64,000 nucleotides of DNA from Phorcus lineatus. Its lineage: Eukaryota > Mollusca > Gastropoda > Trochida > Trochidae. Where the stretch lies: NCBI GenBank assembly GCA_921293015.1, contig OV121085.1, forward strand, positions 18,668,911 through 18,732,910, in the 5' to 3' direction. The position numbers and the translations under genes are program-made. This document shows positions 1-12,712 of the stretch, in pieces (position 1 is the stretch's first letter; each line of letters opens with the position of its first letter). A model generated the notes under the pieces. It was given only the letters and a program-made list of their open reading frames with translations, was not told the DNA's origin and made no database searches.

Positions 1-64
1 TAGCAGCTGTGATATAAGAGAGGATGCTCTTGAAAGTGGAGTTAAACCCCAAATCACTTCACCT
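1..64 (+). repeat. Partial SINE-like repeat at the window edge
   Basis: The stretch with GATATAAG, CTCTTGAAAGTGG and GTTAAACCCCA followed by TCACTTCACC matches the 3' part of the copy at 24183-24322. I recall the (g)CGTTAAAC tail as common in bivalve SINEs; the exact family is not assigned. Confidence 0.5.
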
Positions 65-599
65 CACGTACAAGTATGCAATATATGTTCCTTACGAATT
101 CTTGCTGTTCAATCTTATTTTGAATTTTTGGAATGGGTCTAAACATTGGCTGCTTTAGAAAGTCAAATCGAACAACGTTTCACAGAAAGTTCTGTTAAGC
201 TTTCAAGTTATTAGAAAAGAAGCAATAATGGAGGGAAAGTTGTTAAACTTGCAATAGTTCTAAGCAATTCTTCAGATTCATTTATTAGATTTATTTATTA
301 AGCTCAAATCGCCACCAACGGTGGTACAAGAGCAAAAAATTATATACAAATTTGAATACAAATTAATCAAGACAGCATAGACAGACACATTTTCACATTG
401 GCACAATGATATAAACAAAAGCTATAGACATAAATATATCTGTTCCAAGATATAATCATATACAGATTTCAATAGCATTTCGTACAATACCTACAACTTG
501 TAAAATTCGCTTTATATAATAATAGAGCATGTATTTGTATTTCTACCGATACAATTAATCCTTATTCATACTAAAAGAACTAGCAATTCTTATAAATAA

Positions 600-3500
600 T
601 GTTGATAAATTTAGCAAGCTTTTTCAGCAACTTTGTGTTATTATTAGTAAGTAGCCTTTTAAATCTGAATAGGTTCTTGTGTCACGCAGAGTCGCATTAC
701 ATTAAACACTCCGTGCATATGAGTAGTTAAGTAACAAGCAATATATTCTAATGCTGAATACAGTTTTCATGTTTATCTAACAACAGAAAAGGTAATGTCT
801 TCTGCATTTGTTTTTGTTTACTATGAACCAAGATATGTGTATAAATATCTGTAAACCTGCTGTCTAACCTGTCGGAACTTGAAACAAGAATATTCACTTG
901 CATATCTGGTTTTATTTTAGACCTAAAAGTCTTGAAGATTTTATAGCAGAATTTTCCTTCTAAAAGTACGGGTAAAATGAAAATTAATAGTGAACAACAA
1001 GCAAAATAACATAAATTTGAGTAAGGACAGGTTCGATATGGCAAATGCTAATTTGAGTACCTTTATGCAAAATCTTTTGTTACCAAAGGGAGGATTAGCA
1101 AGGATTTTAGTGACGATACGTAGTGTGTTTTTTCTTGAAAACGTCTTTTGCATTTTTAACCACTTTAATTTTTTCAATCGATCGTTTAATGAGAAGATCG
1201 AATTTTGCGAATAAATTATTAATAGCATAAAGAATTGTTCAAAATATATACTGTAGCTCAAATGGAAGTTCTTTTTCAGGAACTCTTTTGTATTTTCTTT
1301 CGAGAGAAACTGTCGAATATGGGGTTTCCATTTCTATTTCCTTGCATTTGCTTTACCGAAACAAACATAGCATTGCACAAATTGAAAATACCCATCTGCC
1401 AAGACATTTACCTCATTCTTCCTTCGCCGACATATAACGAAAATGATGGCAGTATCATCAAGAATATCAGTCATCTAAAAATGATATTTTGCCAAAATAT
1501 TGGCCTACTGATGTATTATTAGAAGCGTGGATAGAGGCAGCGAAGACCAAAAGCAAGTAAATCTCTCTTAACTATTCTCACAAATGCTGCGAGGCTCTAA
1601 TGAAAATCACCTGTGATCAGCTTAAAAGCTGACTCAGACGTGTTGGAAGGGAATAGCCCGTTTGCACTTAACTTAACATGGAAACAAGTGGTTGGAAGAG
1701 GTTCAAAGGAATGAATATGACTTGGTTGTACTAAATGTATTTTCTGTTTTACCTACTACAGCAAAAGTATGTAAGACATACATAACTTACAGCAATAACC
1801 ATATGGTTTAGCATAAGAAGAGGCATACTTTCATATTTGCACAGGTGCACATCTACCCTTTCCCAGTAGCAATTGCTTCGGCGCGATTTCCTCGTCAGTG
1901 ACACTGTAAATAATTGTTCCTGATGTCACTGTAGCAGGTCATTGCAAAGGGAGACAAGCCGCTTTCGGGATATATTTTTGCAAATTACATTAATTTAAAT
2001 CAGTAACATTCGAAAGTGTGCCATATAACTTTCTCGTTATATCACATGCGCATTTCGTGTATGACGCTCGCTCGGGAAATAAAAAAAATCACAGCAATGT
2101 GCTGTACATTGAAACAAACAAATCGTTTCTGATATTATAGACATTAGACCTTGGAACAGTCTACAGTATTTCCAACAACTTAGTAAATATCGTAGTGACT
2201 CTAGTCCATGTAACCGTAACAAAGAACTCATTTTGTTTCTATTTTGATGAGAAAGCAATACAACAATTTACAAGTTATACACATTTAGACAGCCCAACAT
2301 TAACCTATTTTATCAAAATCGTAGCCCATCCCTTACGAAAAAATCCAAAATTGAGTTATCACTTACTTTGATGTAACCTAAGAATGTGATTTTATTGCCA
2401 GATGAACTAAAACAGCGAGCAACAAAAATCTGTCTGGGAACTGTTTCATCAGCAAGCTACACAATTTAAGACTTGGCACACATTACTGAGTGTTGGTATT
2501 TTCGTCCAAAACAGACACTGAGAGAGAAAATGTAACCCTGTTTGCCAAGGTAAACTTCCCTTGCGTCTCACTAAGAGTGCTTAATTTCAATTTTAAAGAA
2601 ACAAGCATTATGTATGGTATTGGTGGGATGGCTTCGTAATGATAGGTATTGTTTAAAGGCAAACCAGATTTTACGGACAGTCAACGTCTTAATTGCAATA
2701 AGGTTTTCTTTTACTCTACAGCATTTAAAATAATACTTGAACATGTTAAATGCACTGATTGGCGACAAATGTTAAATGAAAGTGTGAACAAGTATAGTTC
2801 AAAGGTGTACATAACTAAAAAGTTGATTATGAGACATTACAAATCACCTATTTTTCAAATCCAGAATTGATGAAAATTAATGTGTTATTTGGACAATGCA
2901 ATTAATTTGTTTGTTTTTTAAATTCCATTTTAATGTTGAAACACATGTAACAGTAACTATCCAGAAATTCTTGTCTTTCTTATGTTTTAAGAACATTTTA
3001 TGCTTTAGAAACATTGCAAAAAAGAGACGTCAAAGGCCTTCTTCTCAATCTCATTATTCCTCTATGACGGTAATAAAATGTATTCACATGTTCTTCAACT
3101 GTTCTGTACCATATAAATCTATTGGGTATTATATTTCTTTTTGGAACTGGGTTATCATAATGGGATAAATGTTAACCAGTAGAATAAAATAAAACCTAGA
3201 GTGAATAGTGAATGTTTAACATGCAATTATGATTACATGAAATAATGTACAATATTCTTTGTTTCCTGGTTTGATCTTATCCCTTCGTGAACGCATATTT
3301 AAGATCCACGAACAGGTAAAGCAACTGTTTAGAGGTGGAATAATATGTGATCTAAGACTGTTTTCAAGATAGTTTCTCTGATATCAATTCGTTGAGTATC
3401 ATGATCATTAATGGGAAAGCCATAAGTGCTATTGGATTGAGCATTGCTGTAATCTGATTAAATTCGACCGTGTTCCGATGAATAAAAGTCCCAAAATATT

Positions 3501-3760
3501 GTCCCCTATTTTTACGAGCGTTTAAGGCCGAAGAATATCAGGGTATATGATGGAGCTAGGCTGAGACAAATACGCTGATGTAGCAGGATGTGTTCTGGGA
3601 AGCAGATGCAGGTGCATTCTTTGTGACAAAGATCTGCGTTAGAGTACAAAAACACCATAACTCAATCCTTATCGTTTTGTAAGTCCATGACTCAGTACAT
3701 ATCGTTTTGTTTTACCTTAAGTAATGTGTTTTCAGTATGACATGACAGGAACAATTTATC
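600..3760. repeat. Degenerate duplicated block, copy A
   Basis: Collinear with 6.3-11.06 kb. Shared stretches include GAAACAAGAATA near 881 and 6620, GAGGCTCTAATGAAAATCACC near 1592 and 7963, GCCAGATGAACTAAAACA near 2398 and 9065, and GTAATGTGTTTTCA near 3721 and 11022. Copy A is shorter. Open frames inside do not stay in frame between copies, so none is called as a gene. Confidence 0.65.
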
Positions 3761-3769
3761 TTTGAGAAT

Positions 3770-5040
3770 GTCTAAAAATTTCTAAAACAGAACTTGATAT
3801 CCTCATGGTAACAATTAGTGTATTAACCTTCAAAGAACTCAGCTAGGTTGGTACTATAACTTGGTAATGTCGACTTTACTTTAAAAAGTTTGTTAATCTC
3901 GTTCACCAAAATGATGAATTTTATCTATGAAAAGTATATATATGAAGAACTAATCATGCTAAAAATTGAAATGGTAAAGGGACACTCAACCCTCTTAGAA
4001 TTTGCTCAATTTGCTAATGTCTTTAAGTTATTGTATAACTTTGAACGGTTGCATCATTCACCGCTCTTTAACCCGGCTGTATATAGAGAAATCTTGATCA
4101 TGAGATATTCAAGAAGCTGTTTTTTTGTTTTCTCGGTGTTTAATATGTATTGGAATATTCATCTTTTACACGTGCATGTTGATAGGGACTATATGCAGAA
4201 TTTCCTAAACAGTGATAGCTGCATACTGAGAGTTTTTTTACCTACCGATGTATATTAGATTTTCAGGTGGAGAGTGCAATTGTTTAACATTGGCAACAAA
4301 AATAGAAATTCTTTTAAGATTTTCTAAATTTCGATTTTGAATTTTTTAGAATAAAATTGTCTTTATCCACGAAATGAGACATGTTCACGTTGCTTCATGT
4401 GTATGATGAATAATTAAAACATAAATTAAATGACTAGTTATTTTACGCCGTTGACAATTAACTGTGTCAAATGAAATCAGAATATATCATGGAAAATCGT
4501 TCCTTCTGACCTGAAAACAGAAAAATGTTGGCTTTAAGTTTTCCATGCTAAGCCGGATGCCTAGGAAATGTCAAAATACATGGTATGTGCATACACGAGG
4601 CGAGTAAATGAAAACACTTTCAGTATGAAATCTGTGGAGGGTATGCCATATAAAAGATGAGATCCGCATTTTTCAATATATTACAATGGAGATAACAGTC
4701 ATGTTTTTGGAAGGGGTCCAAACCCTGGCTGTATTAAGCAGTAAAATATCTTATCAAATATGTAATCATAACAACTATGATTTATTGTTCTCTTGACATT
4801 ATGAACTTATTAATTTTATTTAAACATATTTTTTTAATATAATGAACTGTAGGAAGGAGGTTAGCAAGAAAAGAATGACAACATGAAATATCCATGTGCT
4901 ACACTAATCGTTTAGTATCATGTATCTGGGATTTCGCTTCACTGATGACATACGTTTTTCTCTCTGCTTACTGTATAGTGAACATTTAAGGAAGAAACAG
5001 TAAGAGTGAAACTGTGTCTTTTTCCATAAAGGCCCATTAC
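3770..5040. other. AT-rich stretch without a recognised feature
   Basis: A 122-codon open frame at 3890-4258 has no recognisable domain and AT-rich composition like its surroundings; I do not call it a gene. Nothing else stands out. Confidence 0.4.
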
Positions 5041-5060
5041 ACAAGTACAAGCATCAGAAT

Positions 5061-5180
5061 ATAAGGACAATTACTGAAGTGCCGTTAAATAAAACAAATG
5101 GCTAGTTACAATTACGAAAATTAAGGACAATTACTGAAGTGCCGTTAAATAAAACAAATGGCTAGTTACAATTATGAAAA
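5061..5180 (+). repeat. 60-bp direct repeat, two copies
   Basis: Two adjacent 60-bp units starting with TAAGGACAATTACTGAAGTG, almost identical (one visible difference, ACGAAAA versus ATGAAAA). This indicates a recent local duplication. Confidence 0.85.
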
Positions 5181-5189
5181 TTTGAAAGT

Positions 5190-6168
5190 TTTTTGAATGC
5201 TAGAAATACATATTTAGCTAGATTATTGACAAGGGTTGTATTGCATCAGTTGTATAAATTTACAATTATTTGGGTACAAAATATAATATCTAGTCAGGGC
5301 TACAGATAACTTTTTAGGTGTGAGTGTACATACACCTTGAAAATATAGTGGAGGTGTACTGAAACTTTTGGGGGTGTACTCACTACCTTAGTACTTGCAA
5401 AGTGTGAGCACGTTTGTATGTTATTTATGAAGGTGTAAAGTGTAAAGTGTTGTAATCAACCAATGAAATCGCCAATGTATTACCGACGGAAACTAGCGAA
5501 GCTGTACATCATTTTATGTGTACATTTTACAAGGTATCAGCAATCGATAATTGTTTGTCAAATGAACCTGAACATGAAATTATTATATTCATGAATCAGA
5601 ACATCCTTGATAAATTTAGAAATACGATACGCATGGAAATGAATGTCCAAGCGTAAACAGACATGCATATGCGTACATGATACGCATGGAATTTATTTTA
5701 GGGCCGTACTTAGTAATTTTATAGGCGTACATTACGCGTGTACGACCCTTATCTGTAGCCCTGTCTAGGAAGAAGACTCCGACGTAGAGCAGTATAGAAG
5801 TCATATTCCATACAGAAATGGTACTCTGATTCGATCACTAGGACGATGCAAAATGGACACAGTCTTTGACTACGTTGGAGGCCGGTCTTTCTTCCTTCCT
5901 CAATTAATAATTTTTGGTTGGAACGTCTGAATTTACATAATGCAATGCTATAAACTGGCAAGGTAATTAACGACAAGTAATCTTCAAATTTCACTTCACG
6001 GTAAGAGTTCTCAACATAATTGCCACGTGTATAATTGGTATAAATATACAAAATGTCATTCATTGGTTCATGTTTATTGCTATAGAATGTTATGTTATGA
6101 TGGTATAATGTGGAGTCTATGAAACTTAAAACATAATCTGACATTATTTCGCAGAGTTTTACCTTCAA
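5190..6168 (-). mobile_element. 5'-truncated LINE tail, interrupted by a MITE
   Basis: Minus-strand reading 6168 to 5764 gives VKFEDYLSLITLPVY, RRSNQKLLIEEGRKTGL and RLCPFCIVLVIESEYHFCME, the C-terminal Cys/His cluster (CPxC-x(n)-E-x-HF-x3-C-like) typical of molluscan non-LTR retrotransposon ORF2 tails. The frame resumes on the far side of the element at 5295-5763 as YYYILYP... and then meets stops. No reverse-transcriptase core is present, so it is a dead 5'-truncated copy. Confidence 0.75.
5295..5763. mobile_element. hAT-like MITE with 15-bp terminal inverted repeats
   Basis: Ends are CAGGGCTACAGATAA and TTATCTGTAGCCCTG, a perfect 15-bp inverted repeat. The CAGGG start is typical of hAT elements. 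Flanks TCTAGT and TCTAGG suggest a 5-6 bp target duplication rather than the usual 8. It splits a LINE tail. No transposase inside; it is non-autonomous. A relative lies at 26951-27349. Confidence 0.85.
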
Positions 6169-6490
6169 CTTGTAAGTTCTTAGAAATGAAACATCAATGA
6201 AGTTAAAGTTTTGAAATGGTTGTTAAAGAGTTTGAACTAGCAGCACATCATCCACAGTTGCATTACATTCCTTGCACCGTGCAAATATGTAGTTTACTTT
6301 AAAACATAATCTAACATCATCTCACAGAGTGTTATGTTAAGTTTTTAAGTTGGTATATAAAGAAACAATAATTAAGGTAAAGTTGTTAAAATGGTTGTTA
6401 AGTGTTTGAACTTGCAGCACATTTCATACATCTTGGAGAGTTGCATTATATTCAATCGTGCATATGATTAGTTGAGAAATATTTACTAGC
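6130..6490 (+). repeat. Tandem duplication of about 180 bp
   Basis: 6130-6310 and 6310-6490 share ACATAATCTGACAT/ACATAATCTAACAT, CGCAGAGT/CACAGAGT, ATGGTTGTTAA and TTTGAACT-x-GCAGCACAT in the same order. This marks the left edge of the duplicated block copy B. Confidence 0.6.
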
Positions 6491-7621
6491 GCCGAATATA
6501 CTTTTCATGTTGATCTAACTCGAGAAATAGTTAATGTCTCCTGCAGTTGTTTTTTTGTTTATTTTTAACCAAGAATGTGTATATATATCTTTGGACCATG
6601 CTGTGTAACGTTTTTGGTTTTGAAACAAGAATAGCTTATATAATAGCTTTGCAAGTCAAATCTGCATTCGTTTGCATATCTGGTTTTACTCTCAAGGTAA
6701 AGACTCTTGAAGAGTTTCCAACAGGTTTTCTTTCTAAAAGTATTGGTAAGATGAAAAATAAAAGGGAAGAATAAGCAAAATATCACAAACTTTAATAAGG
6801 ACTGGTTCAAAATGGCAATTGCTAATTTGACGACCTTAATGTGTGCAAAATCTTTTGTGACTAATTGAGGGTTGCCAAAGACTTCTAGTGATGATTAGTC
6901 GTTTGTTTTTTCTTCAATTCTTTTGGCATTATTAACCATTAAAATTCTTTTCAAGTGTGAATTTTGTGATGAAATTTAATAATAACATAAAGCATTTTGC
7001 AAAATAAGTGCTGTTGCTCAAATGGAAGTTCTTCTTTACAGACTATTTTGCATTTTCTTTCGAGAGAATCTGTCGAATATGAGGTTTTCCTTCCATTTCT
7101 TTGCTTTGCTTTAACGAAACAAACATAGTTTTGCACAACATAAAAATACATATATGCTTAGATATATACATGTTTTTACATATAAAGAAACTGGGTATGG
7201 GTAATTCCTAAGTATCTTGGCCGTGTTGTTTTTCTTTAAAATTATGTTACAATATTTACCATTAACATTCCTTCTATATATAACTATTGGAAGAATCCAA
7301 AGGGAGTTATCACACTATTATGATATAACAAAAGCAATAGCCAATACGACAAGTTTGTTAAATTTTTGTCAAGTTGTCACCACTTGTTTACATGGTCAAT
7401 CGTTTTGCCTTTTGGCTATAGAAACAAAAAGATTTATAAAGACGATGCTCAATACCAATTGTACCCTATATCCATCATCCAATATGTAACTATGAAAGAA
7501 CGATGTGAATGAATATTTGTATATATATATATAAATATATATGCACAAAAAATGTGGAATAATATAAATAAATAAAAAACATTCCTTCCCAGCACTGGTT
7601 CAGTTAGAAGTTTGAATTAGG

Positions 7622-8191
7622 TTAATAAATGTAATAACAGCATAAAGACTTATTCAAACTAAATGCTGAAACTAAACTAACGTTCTTCTTAAGAAACTCC
7701 CTTCTATTTTCTCTCTCGACAAACAGTCGAATATGAGGTTTCCCTTCCATCAGTGCACACTTTAAAAAATGCCTATCTGCCAAGACATATAAATCATACT
7801 TCCTTGGTTCCAAAAATGATGGCACAAGCCTATCAGTCACTGTCGTTCTAAAAATGATATTTTGCCAAAATATTTTCTTACTGAAGTATTATTAGAAGCG
7901 TAGAGGCAACGAAGACCAAAGGAAAGTAAATCTCTCTTAACTATTCTCACAAAAGCTGCGAGGCTCTAATGAAAATCACCTGTCATCAGCTTGAAAGCTG
8001 ACTCAGACGTGTTGGAAAGGAATAGCCCGAGTGCTCTTCACTTTACACAGAAACAAGTGGCATACATAACCTACAGTATTAAGCATATGATATTTAGTAT
8101 CTTGTAATATTTTGAATTCATATTTACCCTTTTTAGTTGCCAATGCTTCGCCCAATTTCCTTCTGACACTATAAATAATTTTTCGTGGCAT
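7622..8191 (-). pseudogene. Degraded coding-like fragments, possible PC4-like domain remnant
   Basis: Minus-strand frames contain MPRKIIYSVRRKLGEALATK (8191 region) and RKYDLYVLADRHFLKCALME then GKPHIRLFVERENR (7840 region). Similar peptides recur at about 7.0-7.1 kb (GKPHIRQ, with a stop) and, shifted, at 1.3-1.4 kb. GKPHIR followed by an LKKNVSL segment faintly recalls the PC4/p15 single-stranded-DNA-binding fold (GKP-x-IRxY ... KKGxSL), but this is inference. Stops and frameshifts between copies argue for a relic. Confidence 0.25.
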
Positions 8192-8446
8192 GTAATTGCA
8201 AGAAATTAGGATAACACTCGAAACTGTACGATGTACATGTAACTTTTACGTTACTCATGCAAGTTTTGGTATAACGCTCGCTATTGCTCGAGTAATAAAA
8301 AAAGTCACATTTGTTTCCACAAAGTTAAACTTCATGATTCCTAGCATATAATCTAATTATACATAATACATATTTAAAATTGTACGACGATTTCATAAGG
8401 AACGATCAAATGGTCTGTGATATAGTTGTTCAATAGTTCCGCCGAT

Positions 8447-8570
8447 GTTCACAGGTTTCACCACAAAATACAAGCATAATAAAAAGTGTCGCGAGCTTTC
8501 TCCGTGTAACAATACAAGTAGCCGTGGTATAAGTGAAATAGTGGTTGGACCACTTCACCTTTTGTGTTTG
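8447..8570 (+). repeat. SINE-like repeat
   Basis: TTCACAGGTTTCACC, GCGAGCTTTCTCCGTG, AATACAAGTAGCCG and TATAAGTGAAATA match, in order, the copy at 24183-24322. The older, more diverged copy. Confidence 0.55.
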
Positions 8571-8746
8571 TCCTAAGGAAAATACCATTCCACAGTTAAT
8601 CAAATGTTCTTTTTACCATAACGAAGTACTATTTGATTTACATTTCATACGCCAAATCATTTTGTATCTGTTTTTGATGAGAAAACAACACATTAATATA
8701 CGAGTTATACATATTTAAAGAGCGCTACAACATACATAGTTTATAA

Positions 8747-8805
<59 letters not shown>

Positions 8806-8831
8806 TAATAATAATAATAATAATAATAATA
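8747..8831 (+). repeat. (AAT)n microsatellite
   Basis: About 28 AAT/ATA units with a single interruption (aatgat). Confidence 0.97.
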
Positions 8832-10302
8832 GGACACTTGTACCGTGCATATTTCCATGCACATTACATGCTCAAAGCGCCAAACATAATAAAATTATGT
8901 TTAATGGAAAGCAGTCCGGGAGAGAAAAGTCTTTAGATGCGTTTTAAAACAATCAAGATTTTCGCAGTCTCTGAATTTAGCAATACTTTAGTACATCCTT
9001 TATGAAAAACATCCAGAATTGAGATAACACTAACTTCAATGTTACGTAAGTATGTGATTTTATTGCCAGATGAACTAAAACAACGAGGAACAAAATTTGT
9101 CTGGGAACTGTTGCATCAGCATGCTAGAGCTGGCACACTCCTCAGAGTGTTGGTATTTTCGTTAGGAACAGACCCTGAGAGAGAACATTTTACCTTGTTT
9201 GCTAAGGAAAGATTCCCCTGCTCTTACATCAGAGAGCTTAATTTTAACTTTAAATAAGCAAGTATCAGTTATTGGTATTTAGGAGATGTTTGCTTAAGGA
9301 TAAGCATTGATTAAACGACAACCAGGTTTTATGGACAGTCAACTTCGTTAGAGCAATGAATGCGATAAAACCCAATTTTATTTTGACTCTTAATACTTAT
9401 AATAATTCTAGGATGACACTTCGAGATGTTTATGCATTGATTGGCGACAAATGGTAAATGAAAGAATGACGAGTATAGTTCAAAGGTGGAAATGTTTTAA
9501 AACCTATTTTTCTGATCATGAATTCGTGAAATTCAGTTTTCTATTTGGTCAATTCAATTTGTTGAAACACATGTTTACATGTACGTAAATATCAATTAGT
9601 AAATAGTAAAAGGTTAATCTCCAGAAAATCTTTTCTTCCTTATATTCTAAGTATTTTCTATATTTTCAGAGATACACTGCAAAAACCAAATAGCAAATCT
9701 CTTCCTGTCATACTAAGTGATAACTGAATACTAACGGTAATATATAAGTCATAAGATATGTTAACTTATTCTTCACCTGTTCTATTGACATATAAGTAGT
9801 ATTATAAGTATTATTAAAGTATTATAAAGGGCAAAATGACAAACAGTTTAAGGAAGTAAAACCTAAAATGAACAGTTTATGTTTAACATGCATTTTATGA
9901 GTGCGTGAAATGATGTAGAGTATTCTTTCGTTCCAGGTTTAAATTATTTCATTTGTGAACATACATATAAGATCAAAGAACATGTAAACTTTTATGGACT
10001 GAGATGATCAAGGACTTAACAGTGCTTCCAACACTTTCCCCTGATATCATTCGGCGAGTATTATTACTGGGAAAGGCATAAGAGCTATTGGTCAGTATAT
10101 AGAGGCAAGTTGGTCCTGTAAAAACCTAATCGCAATAAAGTTTCTTATAAAGGAGATGATGAGATTGGTTCGCTTATTACTATATTTCGTCTTCTTCAGA
10201 CTGGTAACAATACGCCTATACAGGCTGTTACTACACCTTGCGGAGAGAAAAGCCCCAGGTGGAAAGAGTTTGTATCCCGGTAGAAATGTTTACTCATCAA
10301 AA

Positions 10303-10880
10303 CAGGGGCACATTTAATGAAAATGTGTGTTCTTGATAACCTGTTTGACACCTCTGTGCCCCACCGAGTTAAATGTTTAACTGCGTGTTATCAGTTCTCC
10401 GAAGCAGTTTTAGTTTCATTGCCCATGTCTTGAAAATGTAGGAGAAAGGGATGATATTTTCGTGAAAGTATGTAAAAATTTGTTTTCAACGTTTTATAAT
10501 CCTCTTGAAGAGTATTCCATTTCCGAAAATAGTAAGCTTTTGAAAAAGATCATTTAATCAAAAAGTGTATTCTTAATAACCTCTTTGAAACCTCTGGATG
10601 TGCCCGACAGAGTTAAATGCTTTACTGCGGAGGGGCACATTTTATGAAAATGTGTATTCTTGATAACCTCTTTGAAACCTCTGTGCCCACAAAGTTAAAT
10701 GCTTTACTGCGTGTTTAGTTGCTTAGCCCCTGTCTTGAAAATGATCAGAGAAAGTTTCAGAGAGGTGATATTTTCGTCAAAGCATGTAAAAAATGTGTAT
10801 TCAACGTTTCATCATCCCCTTGAAGAGAATCGGACTTCATGTTTTTTTTCGAAAATAGTAAGCTTTTGAAAAACATCAGT
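10303..10880 (+). repeat. Imperfect tandem duplication, about 320 bp
   Basis: GGGGCACATTTAATGAAAAT near 10306 and GGGGCACATTTTATGAAAAT near 10631, each followed by CTTGATAACC, CCTCTGTGCCC, GAGTTAAATG and later AATAGTAAGCTTTTGAAAAA. A partial third unit lies at about 10553-10620. Confidence 0.75.
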
Positions 10881-10903
10881 GGTCGAGTATAAAAAGACCA
10901 TAA

Positions 10904-10985
10904 GTCAGTACAAAAAGAATATATGTCAGTACAAAAAGAATATATGTCAGTACAAAAAGAATATATGTCAGTACAAAGAGACCTT
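10904..10985 (+). repeat. 21-bp minisatellite, about 4 units
   Basis: Unit TCAGTACAAAAAGAATATATG repeated with period 21; the last unit diverges. Confidence 0.95.
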
Positions 10986-11109
10986 TATTCAGAGTCCCCA
11001 TCGTTTTGTTTCAGGTACATGTAATGTGTTTTCACTATCATTTGACAAACCAATTTAGCTTGAAAAAGACTGGGATATGGAATAAATAACATTGGTTAAT
11101 GATGAATCT

Positions 11110-12660
11110 TCATGTTAAAACGGAAAATTACAACCGTACATTTAATGATCTTGACATACGTCAAACGGTCAAAACTCGATGTTATTAACATGATATTATT
11201 ATATTGTATCTGTAATTTATATATCATATGAATGAAGATATTATATATCTATCAAAAAACAACATCGTAAACGGCGAGTAATAGCATTTTAAAATCTTAA
11301 AAACGTGATTCAAAATAACAATTGCAGAAAACATGATCCACCTCACAATTTTACTGTTTTGAGTTTCCTTTTTCTTTTTAAAAATGAAAATCGAGGTCCT
11401 AAATTGACAAATTATCAACAGAGTGTTGGATGCGATTGTACATGCCAAGAGATTGGATGACTGCGTCAACCCTTCCCATCATGCCTCCTGTGGGACTACG
11501 AACTCGTTCTTTATGCCGCTGCTGACACTGTAATGCAGCTTGTAAACCATTATCTTTGGGCTTCGTTCTAGTGTTTGGATTCGAGTTTCAAGAATTCCCA
11601 ATACATGTTTCAAAATTTTTGAATATCGCTTCCGTGGCATGCTCATAAGTTCTGAGAACAAAATTAAAAAAACAATTCTCATTTTATACCTTTACACAAA
11701 TTTGATTTGAAGTATATTTGGGGGTAAATGTGAATATCTTATTTTATTCTTGATGGGTTCGCATGTGTGGTGCTATCCTCCAAGAAATCGCTCACGCACC
11801 AGGATAAACAGTCAATATATGGACACCTTCATAAAAAAACATGATAAACATCACAATAGGTAGAAAACCATCATTAAATTAATATGATGGCCCTTAATTA
11901 CTTCCCACGTGTATGTAAAAGAAACATGCATCACAAAGAAATAATATTTTCAGTTGTTTAGTACAAATCAAGACTTGCTTGTAAAGAGGTTATATACTTT
12001 TAGTGTTAATGCTTGGGTAAGTTTCCAGATAAGTCAAGACGTTATAGATCCAAAAAATAAGTGCAGTAATGAAAAACGTACCTTGGAAGACTTATATATC
12101 AGGTTTATCTGAGCTATTGTTTTATTAAGGAAGTGCCCATGGCATATATCATGTAAGAAACTTTGTTGAGTTAATACGTGTGTGCTAGTTCTTTTAATTT
12201 GCGTTGGTATCAAATATGAGGTGCTGCCAATGAAAAAACCAATTGATATCAAGATAGTAACAGGTTATCGTTTAATTCTTTTTTTTTCTCCATTATCTGG
12301 AACAGGAAAATTCAAACATTGCTTAACAAAACAATAATAAACCAACAACTTGGTGAAATATATCCAATTTTGTGACAATCGGGAATATTCTAAGTAAGTA
12401 AATTATTCAAAAGTCATTTCCACTTATCTTATAGAATGATTTTGTAATTTGCATTTCACTCTTGGGGATCTTTATCCAAAACCATTTTGCTTAATATTTA
12501 GATTCCATGAATGGCTAGGAATTATTCCATCTAGGATAATCTTTTTCTCATTTATTGATGAACAGTTCCAAGTTTTCCCCAGATTATGATTCATGACGAT
12601 TCTGTAAGAATCTTACTGTCTGTACTGTCGAATTGGCGTGGTGTCTGGCTATTCCATGTG
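11110..12660. other. Region beyond the 3' end of gene 1; no gene recognised
   Basis: AT-rich sequence. Frames at 11224-11682 and 12034-12252 have no recognisable domain. Part of 12550-12712 is likely the 3' UTR of gene 1. Confidence 0.4.
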
Positions 12661-12665
12661 AAAAA

Positions 12666-12671
12666 TTTATT
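12666..12671 (-). promoter_or_regulatory. Candidate polyadenylation signal of gene 1 (AATAAA)
   Basis: AATAAA lies about 42 nt past the stop in the block CGAAATAAAT. The same ten-base block follows the stop of gene 2 at a similar distance, so it may be an inherited 3' signal. A second AATAAA lies at 12551-12556. Which one is used is unknown. Confidence 0.5.
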
Positions 12672-12712
12672 TCGGTAGCACAGGATATCCACCATATCGA
12701 ACACGTTACAAA

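Larger units (their letters stand above)
6310..11060. repeat. Degenerate duplicated block, copy B
   Basis: Matches 0.6-3.76 kb in order but is longer, with extra material at about 7.0-7.6 kb (a second copy of the TCTCTCGAAAGAAAATG-type stretch), a trinucleotide array at 8.75 kb and tandem repeats at 10.3-10.98 kb. Confidence 0.65.

Noticed and set aside
3890..4258. 122-codon plus-strand frame
   Set aside because: No domain, no homologous frame in the window, composition like intergenic DNA.
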